Positions 1 to 8,495 are shown, numbered from the stretch's first letter. The stretch: 59,146 nt of DNA from CAKUFA01 sp963646285 (GCA_963646285.1 CAVIWF010000011.1:1-59146); one strand, 5' to 3'. Notes: generated by a model from the letters alone, not told the origin. A program made the numbers and translations.

Positions 1-42
1 GAACGAACGGCCGGGAGAACGGTGAAACCGTTCGACCAGTGA
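1..42 (+). other. Possible 3' end of a gene entering from the left
   Basis: Frame 1 is open from the window edge to a TGA at 40-42 and would encode a 13-residue C-terminus ending in VKPFDQ. A rightward terminator follows at 94-140, so some plus-strand transcript probably ends here. The stretch also holds a perfect 7-bp hairpin at 17-33, so it could instead be the end of a structured RNA. Too short to decide. Confidence 0.2.
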
Positions 43-51
43 GTGAGTGCA

Positions 52-84
52 AAAACTCGACAAAGTGGCAAGGCCACTTTGTCG
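52..84 (-). terminator. Rho-independent terminator of the tyrS-yigZ operon
   Basis: A perfect 12-bp stem (58-69 with 73-84, 3-nt loop) is followed on the minus strand by AGTTTTTG. It lies about 60 bases past the yigZ stop and so ends the leftward operon. Confidence 0.75.
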
Positions 85-93
85 ATGCCCTGG

Positions 94-140
94 AGTGCAG
101 CAGCTGATTAATCACCAGCTGCTGCACTTCTTTTGTCTGT
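94..140 (+). terminator. Rho-independent terminator for a rightward gene left of the window
   Basis: A perfect 13-bp stem (94-106 with 116-128) around a 9-nt loop is followed by a T-rich tract. It faces the leftward terminator at 52-84, giving a convergent terminator pair. Confidence 0.75.
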
Positions 141-146
141 TCTGTT

Positions 147-779
147 TTATGCTTCCCACCCGGCGAAGGATTCTTCCTCCAGCAGGGTTTCGACTTTGCC
201 ATCCGTCACACGGGTCAGGGTTTCCAGCACCTGCTGAGCGTCCTTTTCACGCACCAGCAGGGTAAAGGTCACGGCGGTGGTAAACTCGCTGCCAAGCAAT
301 TGCACCGGCAGGCTTTTCAAGGCATACTGCACCTTATCCCACAAGGGATACCCCACCTCGCACAGGTACTGTTGGGAAGGTTCCATGACCACCACGCCGG
401 AAGCCTTCAATGCTGCAACGCACCCTTGGGTGTATGCACGCACCAGGCCTCCTGCTCCCAGCAGGATACCGCCGAAGTACCGTGTCACCACCACGCAGCA
501 GTTGACCACGCCCTGAGCCTTGAGCACTTCCATCATGGGCAGGCCTGCTGTGCCGCCGGGCTCCCCATCATCCGAGTAGCGCATAATGCCCGCATTGCGG
601 CCGATTACGTAGGCATAGCAGTTATGGGTGGCATCCTTGTGCTTTTCCCGTATGCTCTTGAGGAAGGCCAGTGCTTCCTCCTCCGTTTGAGCAGGGGATC
701 CGTAGCCGATAAAGCGGCTCTTGTTGATGATCAGCTCATCAGAGGCACTTTGCCGCAGGGTTTTATAGGGAGCGCTCAC
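147..779 (-). CDS. yigZ: YigZ/IMPACT family protein
   Basis: A 210-residue protein of the YigZ/IMPACT (UPF0029) family. The N-terminal domain carries the family blocks YSDDGEPGGTAG (about 68-79) and VVVTRYFGG...LGAGGLVRAY (about 96-116). Residues from about 140 to the end fit the ferredoxin-like DUF1949 domain. Length is typical. The eukaryotic relative IMPACT acts in translational control, but the bacterial role is not settled. It is the last gene of the aminotransferase-tyrS-yigZ operon. Its ATG overlaps the tyrS stop by 4 bases (ATGA), implying translational coupling. Confidence 0.93.
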   Translation of the reverse strand: MSAPYKTLRQSASDELIINKSRFIGYGSPAQTEEEALAFLKSIREKHKDATHNCYAYVIGRNAGIMRYSDDGEPGGTAGLPMMEVLKAQGVVNCCVVVTRYFGGILLGAGGLVRAYTQGCVAALKASGVVVMEPSQQYLCEVGYPLWDKVQYALKSLPVQLLGSEFTTAVTFTLLVREKDAQQVLETLTRVTDGKVETLLEEESFAGWEA

Positions 780-2005
780 TTCAGGATCAGGCGGCAGAAG
801 GTCTTCTTGCCCTTGCGCAGCATCAGACCATCTTCGCCAAACTGTTCGGGGGTAATGACGGCGTTCACATCCGTCACCTTTTCATCCGCCACCAGTACAG
901 CCCCTGCTTCCACCTGCTTGCGGGCATCGCTCTTGCTGCGGCACATGCCTGCCAGCGCCAGCATGGTGGTCACCCGGCCATCCTCCTCCAGCATGGCACG
1001 AGTCACCTCGAAGGAAGGCACATTCTGCCCGTTAGCACCGCCGGCAAACAGTGCCTGTGCAGCATCGGCAGCCTTCTGTGCTTCTTCCTCGCCGTGCACC
1101 AGCTTGGTTACCTCGTAGGCCAGCACCTTCTTCGCCTCGTTAATGGCACTGCCCTCCAGCGCACCCAGGCGGCGCACCTCGTCCATGGGCAGGAAGGTCA
1201 GCAGACCCAGACACTTTTCCACGTCCTTGTCGTCCACGTTCCGCCAGTACTGGTAGAAATCGAAGGGGCTGGTCTTGTTGGGATCAAGCCACAGAGCGCC
1301 CTTTTCCGTTTTGCCCATCTTCCGGCCGTCATGGGTCAGCAGCAGCTGGAAGGTGCAGGCATAGGCACGCTCATTGTCCTTGCGGCGCACCAGATCCGCA
1401 CCGCCTAGCATGTTGCTCCACTGATCGTTGCCGCCCATTTCCAGCCGGCAGCCATAGCGGTGGAACAGTTCCAGGAAGTCGTAGCTCTGCATGAGCATGT
1501 AGGTGAATTCCAGGAAACTGAGACCATTTTCCGAAGCCATGCGAGCCTTGTAGCACTCGGCAGTCAGCATCTTGTTGACAGAGAACATGGTGCCGATGTC
1601 CCGCATGAAGTCAATAAAGTTCATGTGGCGCAGCCAGTCGCCGTTGTTAACGATCAGTGCCTTGCCATCGGAGAAGTCCAGGAAGCGGCCCATCTGCTCC
1701 TTGATGTGAGCCACGTTGTTGTCGATGGTCTCCACGGTCATCATCTTCCGCATGTCCGTTTTACCGGAAGGATCACCCACCATGGCCGTGCCGCCGCCCA
1801 TCAGGGCAATGGGGCGATGGCCTGCCTTCTGCATGTGCGCCATGGCCATAATCGGAATATAGTGGCCAATGTGCAGGGAATCCGCCGTGGGGTCAAAGCC
1901 TACATAAAAGGTGGTAGGCTCCTCCAGCTGCTTGTACAGCTCATCCTCAAAGGTCATCTGTGCCAGGAATCCACGCTCCCGAAGGGTATCAAGTACGTTT
2001 GCCAT
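776..2005 (-). CDS. tyrS: Tyrosine--tRNA ligase
   Basis: Cytoplasmic class I aminoacyl-tRNA synthetase that charges tRNA-Tyr. The HIGH motif is at residues 45-48 (LHIGH). The KMSKS loop appears as KMGKT at about 229-233. The tyrosine-binding YxxxQSYD segment is near 169-176, and an S4 RNA-binding domain occupies about 345-400. I start at ATG 2005 (MANVLDTL), because the Shine-Dalgarno GAGAGG lies just upstream, inside the five codons that an upstream GTG start would add. The start is 11 bases after the aminotransferase stop, so the gene shares the T-box(Tyr) leader. A tRNA-Tyr gene lies about 6.6 kb away. Confidence 0.97.
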   Translation of the reverse strand: MANVLDTLRERGFLAQMTFEDELYKQLEEPTTFYVGFDPTADSLHIGHYIPIMAMAHMQKAGHRPIALMGGGTAMVGDPSGKTDMRKMMTVETIDNNVAHIKEQMGRFLDFSDGKALIVNNGDWLRHMNFIDFMRDIGTMFSVNKMLTAECYKARMASENGLSFLEFTYMLMQSYDFLELFHRYGCRLEMGGNDQWSNMLGGADLVRRKDNERAYACTFQLLLTHDGRKMGKTEKGALWLDPNKTSPFDFYQYWRNVDDKDVEKCLGLLTFLPMDEVRRLGALEGSAINEAKKVLAYEVTKLVHGEEEAQKAADAAQALFAGGANGQNVPSFEVTRAMLEEDGRVTTMLALAGMCRSKSDARKQVEAGAVLVADEKVTDVNAVITPEQFGEDGLMLRKGKKTFCRLILK

Positions 2006-2016
2006 TGTATTTCCTC

Positions 2017-3207
2017 TCACTTTCTATGACATGCTTCTTCCACAAGGGTGCGAAGGGTTTGCATACCGGTATGGATTTGATCAATGGAGCTGTTGGAGAA
2101 GTTGAGCCGCAGGGTGTTTTCATGCCCCCCGTTGGCAAAGAAGTGGGTGCCGGGCACATAAGCCACGTGCTGTGCCACTGCCTTTTCCAGCATATCTTTT
2201 GCGTTCAAGCCTTCCGGCAGCTCCACCCACACGAACAGGCCGCCTTCCGGCCTGGTATATCGGGTACCTTCCGGGAAGCGATCCAGCTCCTCCAGCATGG
2301 CGTTCAGCTGCTCACGGTAGCTTGTGCAAATCTCTGCAATATGCTCCGGCAGCAGATTTTGCCGCAGGAACTGATCCACAATGGCCTGATTCAGGTTGGC
2401 GGTATGCACATCGGTGGACTGCTTGCCCATGGTGCATTTGCGGATAATGGCTGCATCTCCTGCCATAAAGCCTACCCGCAGGCCGGGGGAAATGATCTTG
2501 CTGAAGGAACCCAGGAACACCACCCAGCCTTCCTTGTCGAAGGACTTGATGGAAGGTCCTCCCACCCCGGCGTAGCGCAGATCCCGGTAAGGGTCATCCT
2601 CTGCAACCACTACCCCATACTTGGCCGCCATTTCGGCAATGGGCTGCCGCCGGTCATAAGCCAGGGTTTTGCCGGTCGGGTTCTGGAAGGTGGGAATAAC
2701 GTAGAGCATCTTGGGATGATAAGTGGCCATGGCCTCTTCCAGCTTGTCCAGCAGGAGACCGTTTTCATCGCTTTCCACCGGCACGATCTTGGCCTGATAG
2801 AACTTCATGCACTGAAGATTCCCCAGGAAGGACGGATTCTCCACAAGGATCACATCCCCCGGGTCAATCATGGCCTTGCAAAGCAGGTCCATGGCCTGGG
2901 TGGAGCCGGTCACCGGCAGCACCGCCGGCACCTGACAGCCAATTTCCTGCTCCACATAGGTCTTCAGGCTTTCCAGGAAGGGCGCATATCCTTCCGTAGC
3001 GCCGTATTGCAGAATAGCCTTTCCATCCTGCCTGAGCACCTGATGGGCAATGCGATCCACCGTTTCATCCGGCAGTGCCGCCGGAGAGGGATTGCCCCCT
3101 GCAAAGGAAATCATGCCGGGCTGTGCGATCATTTTGAAAATTTCACGGATTGCGCTGCCCGAGATACCATCGAACCGATGAGCGAACCGAAGCCGTTCCA
3201 TGTCCAT
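2017..3207 (-). CDS. PLP-dependent aminotransferase (class I/II), probably aromatic amino acid or 2-aminoadipate type
   Basis: A 396-residue fold-type I PLP enzyme of the LysN/MocR-like aminotransferase subfamily, without an N-terminal HTH. Seen in the protein: SFAGGNPSP near 34-42, FQNPTGK near 174-180, EDDPYRDL near 203-210, and the Schiff-base lysine in GSFSK (K237). The start at 3207 has AAGGG eight bases upstream, directly after the T-box terminator. The leader has a Tyr (TAC) specifier and tyrS follows, so I infer a role in tyrosine or other aromatic amino acid transamination. The family alone does not fix the substrate. Confidence 0.88.
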   Translation of the reverse strand: MDMERLRFAHRFDGISGSAIREIFKMIAQPGMISFAGGNPSPAALPDETVDRIAHQVLRQDGKAILQYGATEGYAPFLESLKTYVEQEIGCQVPAVLPVTGSTQAMDLLCKAMIDPGDVILVENPSFLGNLQCMKFYQAKIVPVESDENGLLLDKLEEAMATYHPKMLYVIPTFQNPTGKTLAYDRRQPIAEMAAKYGVVVAEDDPYRDLRYAGVGGPSIKSFDKEGWVVFLGSFSKIISPGLRVGFMAGDAAIIRKCTMGKQSTDVHTANLNQAIVDQFLRQNLLPEHIAEICTSYREQLNAMLEELDRFPEGTRYTRPEGGLFVWVELPEGLNAKDMLEKAVAQHVAYVPGTHFFANGGHENTLRLNFSNSSIDQIHTGMQTLRTLVEEACHRK

Positions 3208-3223
3208 ACACGTCACCCTTTCC

Positions 3224-3261
3224 AATAAAAAACCTTCCCAAACCCTCATGGTTTGGGAAGG
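3224..3261 (-). terminator. T-box regulated terminator
   Basis: A perfect 12-bp stem (3233-3244 with 3250-3261, 5-nt loop) is followed on the minus strand by TTTTTTATT. It ends 17 bases before the aminotransferase start and competes with the T-box antiterminator. Confidence 0.9.
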
Positions 3262-3479
3262 TGAACATTGTCACGGTACCACTTCCGCATTCAGCTGCTG
3301 TGCAGCCCTCACAGGGAACCCTTGATTCCCCTGCGCGATAACCGGCGCACCGGAAACTGCCTACTGTCACTTCAGCAGCTGACTCAGGGATGTACTTCAC
3401 CTTGCCGAATCGCCTTCTTGCACCGACCGAAGGCTCTCTTCAGATCCATTGGCTTGGCTACTCTTCCCATCATGGTCGT
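3226..3479 (-). promoter_or_regulatory. T-box leader, tyrosine specifier (TAC)
   Basis: Read on the minus strand, the leader shows the GAGTAG motif of lower stem I, an AGAGAG distal-loop motif, a specifier segment GGTGAAGTACATCCC whose TAC lies at 3392-3394, and the T-box bulge GAAGTGGTACCGTGAC at about 3270-3287. An intrinsic terminator follows. By family knowledge, uncharged tRNA-Tyr binds the specifier and the NCCA-binding bulge, which stabilises the antiterminator and allows transcription of the aminotransferase-tyrS-yigZ operon. Confidence 0.9.
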
Positions 3480-3485
3480 GGTGGT

Positions 3486-3514
3486 ATGATAACACATCCC
3501 CGGAAGGTTGTCAA
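3486..3514 (-). promoter_or_regulatory. Promoter of the T-box/aminotransferase/tyrS operon
   Basis: On the minus strand TTGACA (3509-3514) and TATCAT (3486-3491) are separated by 17 bases. The expected transcript start near 3479 is just before T-box stem I. Confidence 0.85.
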
Positions 3515-3544
3515 GCTAACGCTGCCAAAGAAGCGAAAAGGGAA

Positions 3545-4513
3545 TCATTTCCTTCTTAGGACAATTCGATTGATTTCCGGCGGACAGCAAAAGCGGAATC
3601 GCAGGATGAAATTTCCCGATGCGCCTAGCCCTGCGGAAGTATACTGCGGAATTTGCTGAATGTACTGCAAACCTCGAACGTCCTTCTGGTTAGGAAAATA
3701 TCCTCCTCTGGGTGAGGAAACCACCGGAATATACACAGCACCAATCAGAGGCAGACAAATCTGCCCGCCGTGGGTATGGCCGCAAATCATCAAATCGTAG
3801 GGTAAATGTCTCTCGAAGCTCCATGTCCCTTCCGACAGATAACTTTGCTCCGGGTAGTGATCCACAGCGATCAACGTCATTTCTTCATGGTTCAGTGCTT
3901 GATACCACGCCACCTGCCGGGCATGGTATGCTTCCACGGCACTGCGCAAATCCTCATCAATGGCTGACAAATCAAGACATTCATAGCTATCCTTCAGTTT
4001 CATCCACGACAGCTTTCCAGTAAAGTAAATCGTGCTGCCATCTTTCTCGATTTTAATGGGTTCTGTCAGGATCTCAACCCCTTTGGCTGTTATCACTTCC
4101 CCCATTTCCGTTAATCTTCCCGTTGGCCAAATATAGTTTTCAACCGTGAAGGGACCGCAGTTTCCGTCAACCCAGAGCATCCTTTCTCCTTGCAAGCCAT
4201 CAAGGAGATCCAGAATTGCCTGCGATGATGCCATGTCACTTTCTGTGCCCAGGTTCATGTCACCGGTAAACAGAATGATGTCATGGGGTACAGACACTAT
4301 CGTTTCAACCAGTTTTTCTTGTCCGCTGCCGAAATACTTGCCATGCAGGTCGCTGATCTGCAGGATGGCATAGCCATCGAACGCTTCCGGCAGCTGGTCG
4401 ATCATCACCTCCTGTGTCCTCACGATGATCCTTTGGTTGTCCCAATAGGTATAGGCCACAAGACACGCAATGACTGCCACCATGATGATGCATATGGATT
4501 GCTGCTTTTTCAT
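3545..4513 (-). CDS. Membrane-anchored metallophosphoesterase, YkuE/YaeI-like
   Basis: A 322-residue calcineurin-like phosphoesterase with one N-terminal membrane segment (about 6-24), so the catalytic domain probably faces outward. Visible metal-site elements are DLH (55-57), GD (84-85), a histidine near 219, and GHTHGG (245-250). The usual GNH(E) motif reads GNCG (117-120), so the catalytic histidine of that motif appears to be replaced. Relatives act on phosphate esters such as UDP-diacylglucosamine or cell-envelope phosphates; the substrate here is unknown. The start has AGGAG upstream and overlaps the preceding FtsX-like gene by 4 bases (ATGA). Confidence 0.85.
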   Translation of the reverse strand: MKKQQSICIIMVAVIACLVAYTYWDNQRIIVRTQEVMIDQLPEAFDGYAILQISDLHGKYFGSGQEKLVETIVSVPHDIILFTGDMNLGTESDMASSQAILDLLDGLQGERMLWVDGNCGPFTVENYIWPTGRLTEMGEVITAKGVEILTEPIKIEKDGSTIYFTGKLSWMKLKDSYECLDLSAIDEDLRSAVEAYHARQVAWYQALNHEEMTLIAVDHYPEQSYLSEGTWSFERHLPYDLMICGHTHGGQICLPLIGAVYIPVVSSPRGGYFPNQKDVRGLQYIQQIPQYTSAGLGASGNFILRFRFCCPPEINRIVLRRK

Positions 4514-5619
4514 TGGCTTCTCCTAATTCTAGAGCAAAGCACTCCGCCAGCTGTCAGTACCAAGTCAATTACAAAAAACACTTTTGCATCTACGCTTGTA
4601 AATGACGGTGTTATTTGCCATTTGCATATAATTATCCATATCATATAGTCTAACATGCATATAGCACAGCCTTTGATAATTTGAGTAAAAATCGTTCCCG
4701 TTTTCTCTTTTTCTTCGCAATGCACAATGCAGACTATCCTCAAAGCAAAGATTATTAATGTAATTATTACTGTTAGGAGAACATTTTTCCTTATGCGAAT
4801 CACATAAAGTGAGAATGCATCAACTCTCGCAAATTTAGGCACTGAAATGTTCATTTGTCCATAGTAGGAATCTATTTCACTTATTAACGACTCAAAAGTT
4901 TCTTCCTGTGTTGCCACCACAAAGCCCGACAAATATTGAAGATATAATGCCTTTGCCAGAAAAACATTTTGTTCTGTAATGTCTTCTTTTTTAAAGTGTA
5001 TTGCTGGTATTAGAATATGTTCATCCTCGAAAGTAATTTCGTCACGAAAGGGAAATGCCGTTTCTTTTTCCAAAATACCTTTCACGCAAAACTGAACTTC
5101 CGTGCACATAAACGTTGCTGCAAAAACCATCCCGACAGGGTATTCTGATGCCAACTCATATCCCACAACAACAGGTATTAGTCGCCCTGCATCATAATGA
5201 TAATCTTCTTCGCAAAAATATTTGCCATCCGCCATGTTGGGCGTAAACAAACGGCTAGTTATTTCATTGACTTCATAGGACAACAGGGGATCTTTTCTAT
5301 CTTTACAATATACATATTGTTCTCCATATATACAATAGTCAAATGTCTTAGTATTTTCCATCTTATCTATGCAGGAAATGACATTCTCTATTTGATACTC
5401 ATTGGAAAAGTAGTATTGTTCGTCTCCAGCAGATAGATTATCAATCATCCAATAAGTTTTTAAGTCCTGCGGTAAACCAGCAAAATTAACAGTTTGCACC
5501 ATCCACCGTGTTGAAAAAAAAGTAAATGCCAGCAATGCGCAGGCAAAACAAGTAAGCAGAATGCCACATTTACTTAAAAAAATCCTATTAGTAGGTTTTA
5601 TTTGCTCTTTATGTTTCAT
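4510..5619 (-). CDS. FtsX-like membrane protein, candidate immunity/export partner of the adjacent peptide
   Basis: A 369-residue protein with one N-terminal membrane helix (about 15-36), a large extracytoplasmic part, and three C-terminal helices (about 285-307, 318-340, 350-366). This is the topology of FtsX/MacB-type permeases. The segment IPVVVGYELASEYPVG in the extracytoplasmic part resembles the MacB core-domain motif. No ATPase is encoded beside it. It is AT-rich compared with the flanking housekeeping genes. It lies between the secreted small peptide gene and the phosphoesterase, overlapping the latter by 4 bases. Lactococcin-972-type loci encode a similar bacteriocin-associated integral membrane protein; the immunity role is inferred. 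Confidence 0.6.
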   Translation of the reverse strand: MKHKEQIKPTNRIFLSKCGILLTCFACALLAFTFFSTRWMVQTVNFAGLPQDLKTYWMIDNLSAGDEQYYFSNEYQIENVISCIDKMENTKTFDYCIYGEQYVYCKDRKDPLLSYEVNEITSRLFTPNMADGKYFCEEDYHYDAGRLIPVVVGYELASEYPVGMVFAATFMCTEVQFCVKGILEKETAFPFRDEITFEDEHILIPAIHFKKEDITEQNVFLAKALYLQYLSGFVVATQEETFESLISEIDSYYGQMNISVPKFARVDAFSLYVIRIRKNVLLTVIITLIIFALRIVCIVHCEEKEKTGTIFTQIIKGCAICMLDYMIWIIICKWQITPSFTSVDAKVFFVIDLVLTAGGVLCSRIRRSQ

Positions 5620-5655
5620 TCTCTATCTCCATTTTTATAGTAATTAATAGCATAT

Positions 5656-5704
5656 TGCACTTATCTGCCCTTTTGATAATGAATCTCTAGGGCAGATAAG
5701 TGCA
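5656..5704 (-). terminator. Long intercistronic hairpin after the peptide gene
   Basis: A perfect 15-bp inverted repeat (5656-5670 with 5690-5704) encloses a 19-nt loop just past the peptide gene. No strong U-run follows on the minus strand, so it probably acts as a partial terminator or RNA-stabilising structure that lowers expression of the FtsX-like gene relative to the peptide. Confidence 0.6.
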
Positions 5705-5709
5705 TTGAA

Positions 5710-6069
5710 TTAATAAACCCCACCCCACCAACCGTAACCGCCGTAAATTGCTGCATTCTGTGCTTGACAATTAGCATATGATGTCAAACTCGAGCTGCTG
5801 CACCATTGCCTTCCCGATGAAGCAATCGTCGTACCATAGCGACTTTCCTTGTTTATTGTCGCTGTTGAATAGTGGCGCTTATATGCACCAGTTTCGCTAT
5901 GCCAAACTGCTGCTGAAGCAGAGCAAAAGCAAAGAGCCTCACGACGAGTAAAGCTGCACCCGTCCTCCACATAGTACCCATTAGACGTTAAAATCTTCCC
6001 GTAGGCAAAGGCAGTCAAGCTAACCATCACCAGACCTATCGCCAGTATTCCAGCAATTAACCTTTTCAT
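5710..6069 (-). CDS. Secreted small protein, lactococcin-972-family-like bacteriocin candidate
   Basis: A 119-residue precursor with a clear signal peptide (charged MKR, hydrophobic core, cleavage after about SLTAFA). The mature part of roughly 97 residues is rich in Ser, Tyr, Gly and Ala and has five cysteines. The segment HYSTATINKESRYGTT...GRQW followed by an AAIYGGYGW tail resembles the conserved part of lactococcin 972 (His-Ser-x-Thr, Arg-x-Gly, Gly-x-Trp, C-terminal aromatic), but similarity is weak by eye and the cysteines are atypical. A consensus promoter with a leader of about 210 nt precedes it, and an FtsX-like gene follows. It could be another kind of exported peptide. Confidence 0.5.
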   Translation of the reverse strand: MKRLIAGILAIGLVMVSLTAFAYGKILTSNGYYVEDGCSFTRREALCFCSASAAVWHSETGAYKRHYSTATINKESRYGTTIASSGRQWCSSSSLTSYANCQAQNAAIYGGYGWWGGVY

Positions 6070-6286
6070 TTACTTTCTCCTTTCTTTCCACACGTACAAG
6101 CTTCCACTTCCATTCATCATTTTTTCTGCTACATCCTTCCTCCAAGGGTTTGTTAACACTCAGACGGCATTCTACAATGCAAAAGCATTTTTGTTCCTCC
6201 TTTTCTCATTCCATTTACAGTGTAAAACTGTTAATGTATTCTTGCCGATCGAGTATTGTTCTTTTTTTGTCAATCTTCATGCGCCC

Positions 6287-6315
6287 ATTATATACTTTTT
6301 ATAATTCGTTGTCAA
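6287..6315 (-). promoter_or_regulatory. Consensus promoter of the secreted-peptide operon
   Basis: On the minus strand TTGACA (6310-6315) and TATAAT (6287-6292) have exact consensus and a 17-base spacer. The peptide start at 6069 lies about 210 bases downstream. Confidence 0.85.
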
Positions 6316-6623
6316 TAGCATTTATGTAAAATAGGTGCAGAGTTATTGAATAGAAGGAAATAGCAAAAGAAAGATCATAAAACAAGCCTAACGCTATGAA
6401 AAGAAAAGCAATTACTGAAAATTCTTATTTTTAAGGGGGTATTAGGGAGATAAATGAGTAAAAAATTATTATGTTTGAAGAAGCGTTTTTTGCTAAGACA
6501 TAGATGGTTGTTGAAAGAAAAAACGAGATCTAGGTATACAAGGATTTTTGCCTTTACAAGTGTATCGATATATTTTTCGCTGTCATACTCATTGTGGCGA
6601 AGTCGTGAAATACTTCAGCACTG
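6316..6623. other. AT-rich intergenic stretch with a possible gene remnant
   Basis: This AT-rich stretch separates the peptide promoter from the ABC-F gene end. On the plus strand, an ATG at 6454 preceded by AAGGGGG opens a basic reading frame (starting MSKKLLCLKKR) that runs without a stop into the antisense of the ABC-F gene. About 57 codons lie outside that gene and look like a truncated 5' fragment. I see no convincing complete gene or RNA here. Confidence 0.3.
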
Positions 6624-8462
6624 TCATTTCCTAAGTAACCGTGAAGGCCCTGTTTTCTCCTGCTGTGCCGCCTGCATGGCCTCATACTTGTCCTGCAGAT
6701 ACACCCACCGTTCCATGGCTGCATCCAGCTTGGCCTGGGTTTCCTCCTGCTGGGCCATCAGTTCCGTTACCTTGGTATAGTCGGCACTGTTGGCATCCAG
6801 TTCCCTGCCCAGCTGCTCCATCTTTTCTTCCAAACCAGCAATCGTTTCCTCGATGGTATCAAAATCCCGCTGTTCCTTAAAGGTAAACTTCAGTGCAGGC
6901 TGATTCATCCGCCTTGGTGCCTGCGCCAGCGGAGCACTTTCTTCCTTGGGCTTGGCCTGCACGGCCTCGCTCTTCATCTTTGCCAGATAGCTTTCACAGC
7001 CGTCCATATAGGGCACCATTTGCTTGTGCTCAATGGCAAACAGATGGGTCGTCACCCGATCCAGAAAATAGCGATCATGACTGACAGCAATCACAGCCCC
7101 CTGGAAGGCGTCCAGATAATCTTCCAGCACGTTCAGCGTTTCAATATCCAGGTCGTTGGTAGGTTCATCCAGCACCAGCACGTTAGGTGCCGCCATCAGA
7201 ATGCGCAGCAGATACAGCCGGCGCATTTCTCCGCCGGAAAGGCTGGCTACCTTCTGGTACTGCATGCCGGAGGGGAAAAGAAAGGTTTCCGCCATTTGGG
7301 AGGCGGACAAATCCCCATCCGGTGTGTACACGTGCACCGCCACATCCCGCACGGCATCAATGATGCGTGTATCCGGATCCAGCGGCGGACAATGCTGGGC
7401 AAAATAGCCGATTTTCACCGTTTCGCCCCGCTCAATGACACCGCCGGCCGGAGGCAAATCCCCCACCAGGGTGCGCAGCAGGGTGGTCTTGCCTGCACCG
7501 TTGCCGCCTACAATACCCAGCCGATCATCTCTCAGAAGGGTATAGGAGAAGTCCTTGATTAGGTTCTCCCCTTCCACAGAAACGTCCAGATGATCCCAGC
7601 TGAGAATTTTCTTGCCCAGTCGGCTGGCGACGCTCTTCATGTTCAGGGTCTGTTCAGGCGGTGCTTCCCGAATGCTGTCTGTCAGCTGATCAAAGCGTTC
7701 AATCCGCCCCTTGGCCTTGGTGCTGCGTGCCTGTGCCCCCCGGCGGATCCATGCCAGTTCCTTGCGGTAAAGGGATTTATTCTTCCTGAGGGTTGCCTCC
7801 GCCATTTCCTCCCGCTGGGCACGCTCCTCCAAATAGCCGGCATAGTCGCACTGGTAACTGTCCACCCGGCCGCCGCCCACATGGAGGATGCGGTTAAAGG
7901 CACGCTCCAGCAGATAGCGGTCGTGGGTCACCACCAGCAGGGTGCCACGGAAGGTCATCAGGCGATCTTCCAGCCACTGGGACATGTCAATGTCAATGTG
8001 ATTGGTAGGCTCGTCCAGCAGCAGCACATCACAGGGACGGCAAAGCACCCCTGCCAGTGCCACCCGCATTTTCTGACCGCCGGAGAGGGTGGCCACCTTC
8101 ACAGACGTATCCGCAAAGCCCAGCTGGGTCAGAATGGTCTGCGCCTCATAAGCGGCATTTTCCACATTTTCTCCCGGTCTGGCAGGCAGATAGTGGAGTG
8201 CTGCCTTAGTGATGGTATCCTCCGGGTGGAGTTCCGGCGTTTGGGGCAGATAGGCAACGGTGAGCCCGCGGCGGCGGGCGATTTCCCCCTGATCCGCTTC
8301 CTCCTGCCCTGCCAAAAGCCGCAGCAGGGTGGACTTTCCTGCACCGTTCCGGCCCACAATGCCTACACGATCCCCATCGGAAATGGTGAGTTCCACGTGA
8401 TCCAGCAGGTGCTTTTCCCCATAGCGAAGGGTTACGTCTTTCGCCGAAAATGCGCAGGCCAT
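6624..8462 (-). CDS. ABC-F family ATPase, Uup-like
   Basis: A 612-residue cytosolic protein with two ABC domains and no membrane segment. The first domain has Walker A GRNGAGKS (37-44), signature LSGGQ, Walker B LLLDEPTNHID and a switch histidine (VTHDR). The second has GGNGAGKTT near 345, LSGGE and LDEPTNDLD. The linker carries the arginine-rich RRGAQARSTKAKGR segment typical of the Uup subgroup. A charged coiled-coil tail occupies about 530-600. ABC-F proteins act on ribosomes or, for Uup, in DNA and ribosome-associated processes. GGGAGG precedes the ATG. Antibiotic resistance cannot be claimed. Confidence 0.92.
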   Translation of the reverse strand: MACAFSAKDVTLRYGEKHLLDHVELTISDGDRVGIVGRNGAGKSTLLRLLAGQEEADQGEIARRRGLTVAYLPQTPELHPEDTITKAALHYLPARPGENVENAAYEAQTILTQLGFADTSVKVATLSGGQKMRVALAGVLCRPCDVLLLDEPTNHIDIDMSQWLEDRLMTFRGTLLVVTHDRYLLERAFNRILHVGGGRVDSYQCDYAGYLEERAQREEMAEATLRKNKSLYRKELAWIRRGAQARSTKAKGRIERFDQLTDSIREAPPEQTLNMKSVASRLGKKILSWDHLDVSVEGENLIKDFSYTLLRDDRLGIVGGNGAGKTTLLRTLVGDLPPAGGVIERGETVKIGYFAQHCPPLDPDTRIIDAVRDVAVHVYTPDGDLSASQMAETFLFPSGMQYQKVASLSGGEMRRLYLLRILMAAPNVLVLDEPTNDLDIETLNVLEDYLDAFQGAVIAVSHDRYFLDRVTTHLFAIEHKQMVPYMDGCESYLAKMKSEAVQAKPKEESAPLAQAPRRMNQPALKFTFKEQRDFDTIEETIAGLEEKMEQLGRELDANSADYTKVTELMAQQEETQAKLDAAMERWVYLQDKYEAMQAAQQEKTGPSRLLRK

Positions 8463-8495
8463 TGCTTGTCCTCCCTCTCAATTCCGCTTTAATAA

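Noticed and set aside
1960..3228. A 422-codon plus-strand frame opposite the aminotransferase
   Set aside because: It is the antisense of the aminotransferase and T-box region. The minus-strand gene has clear PLP motifs and a ribosome site.
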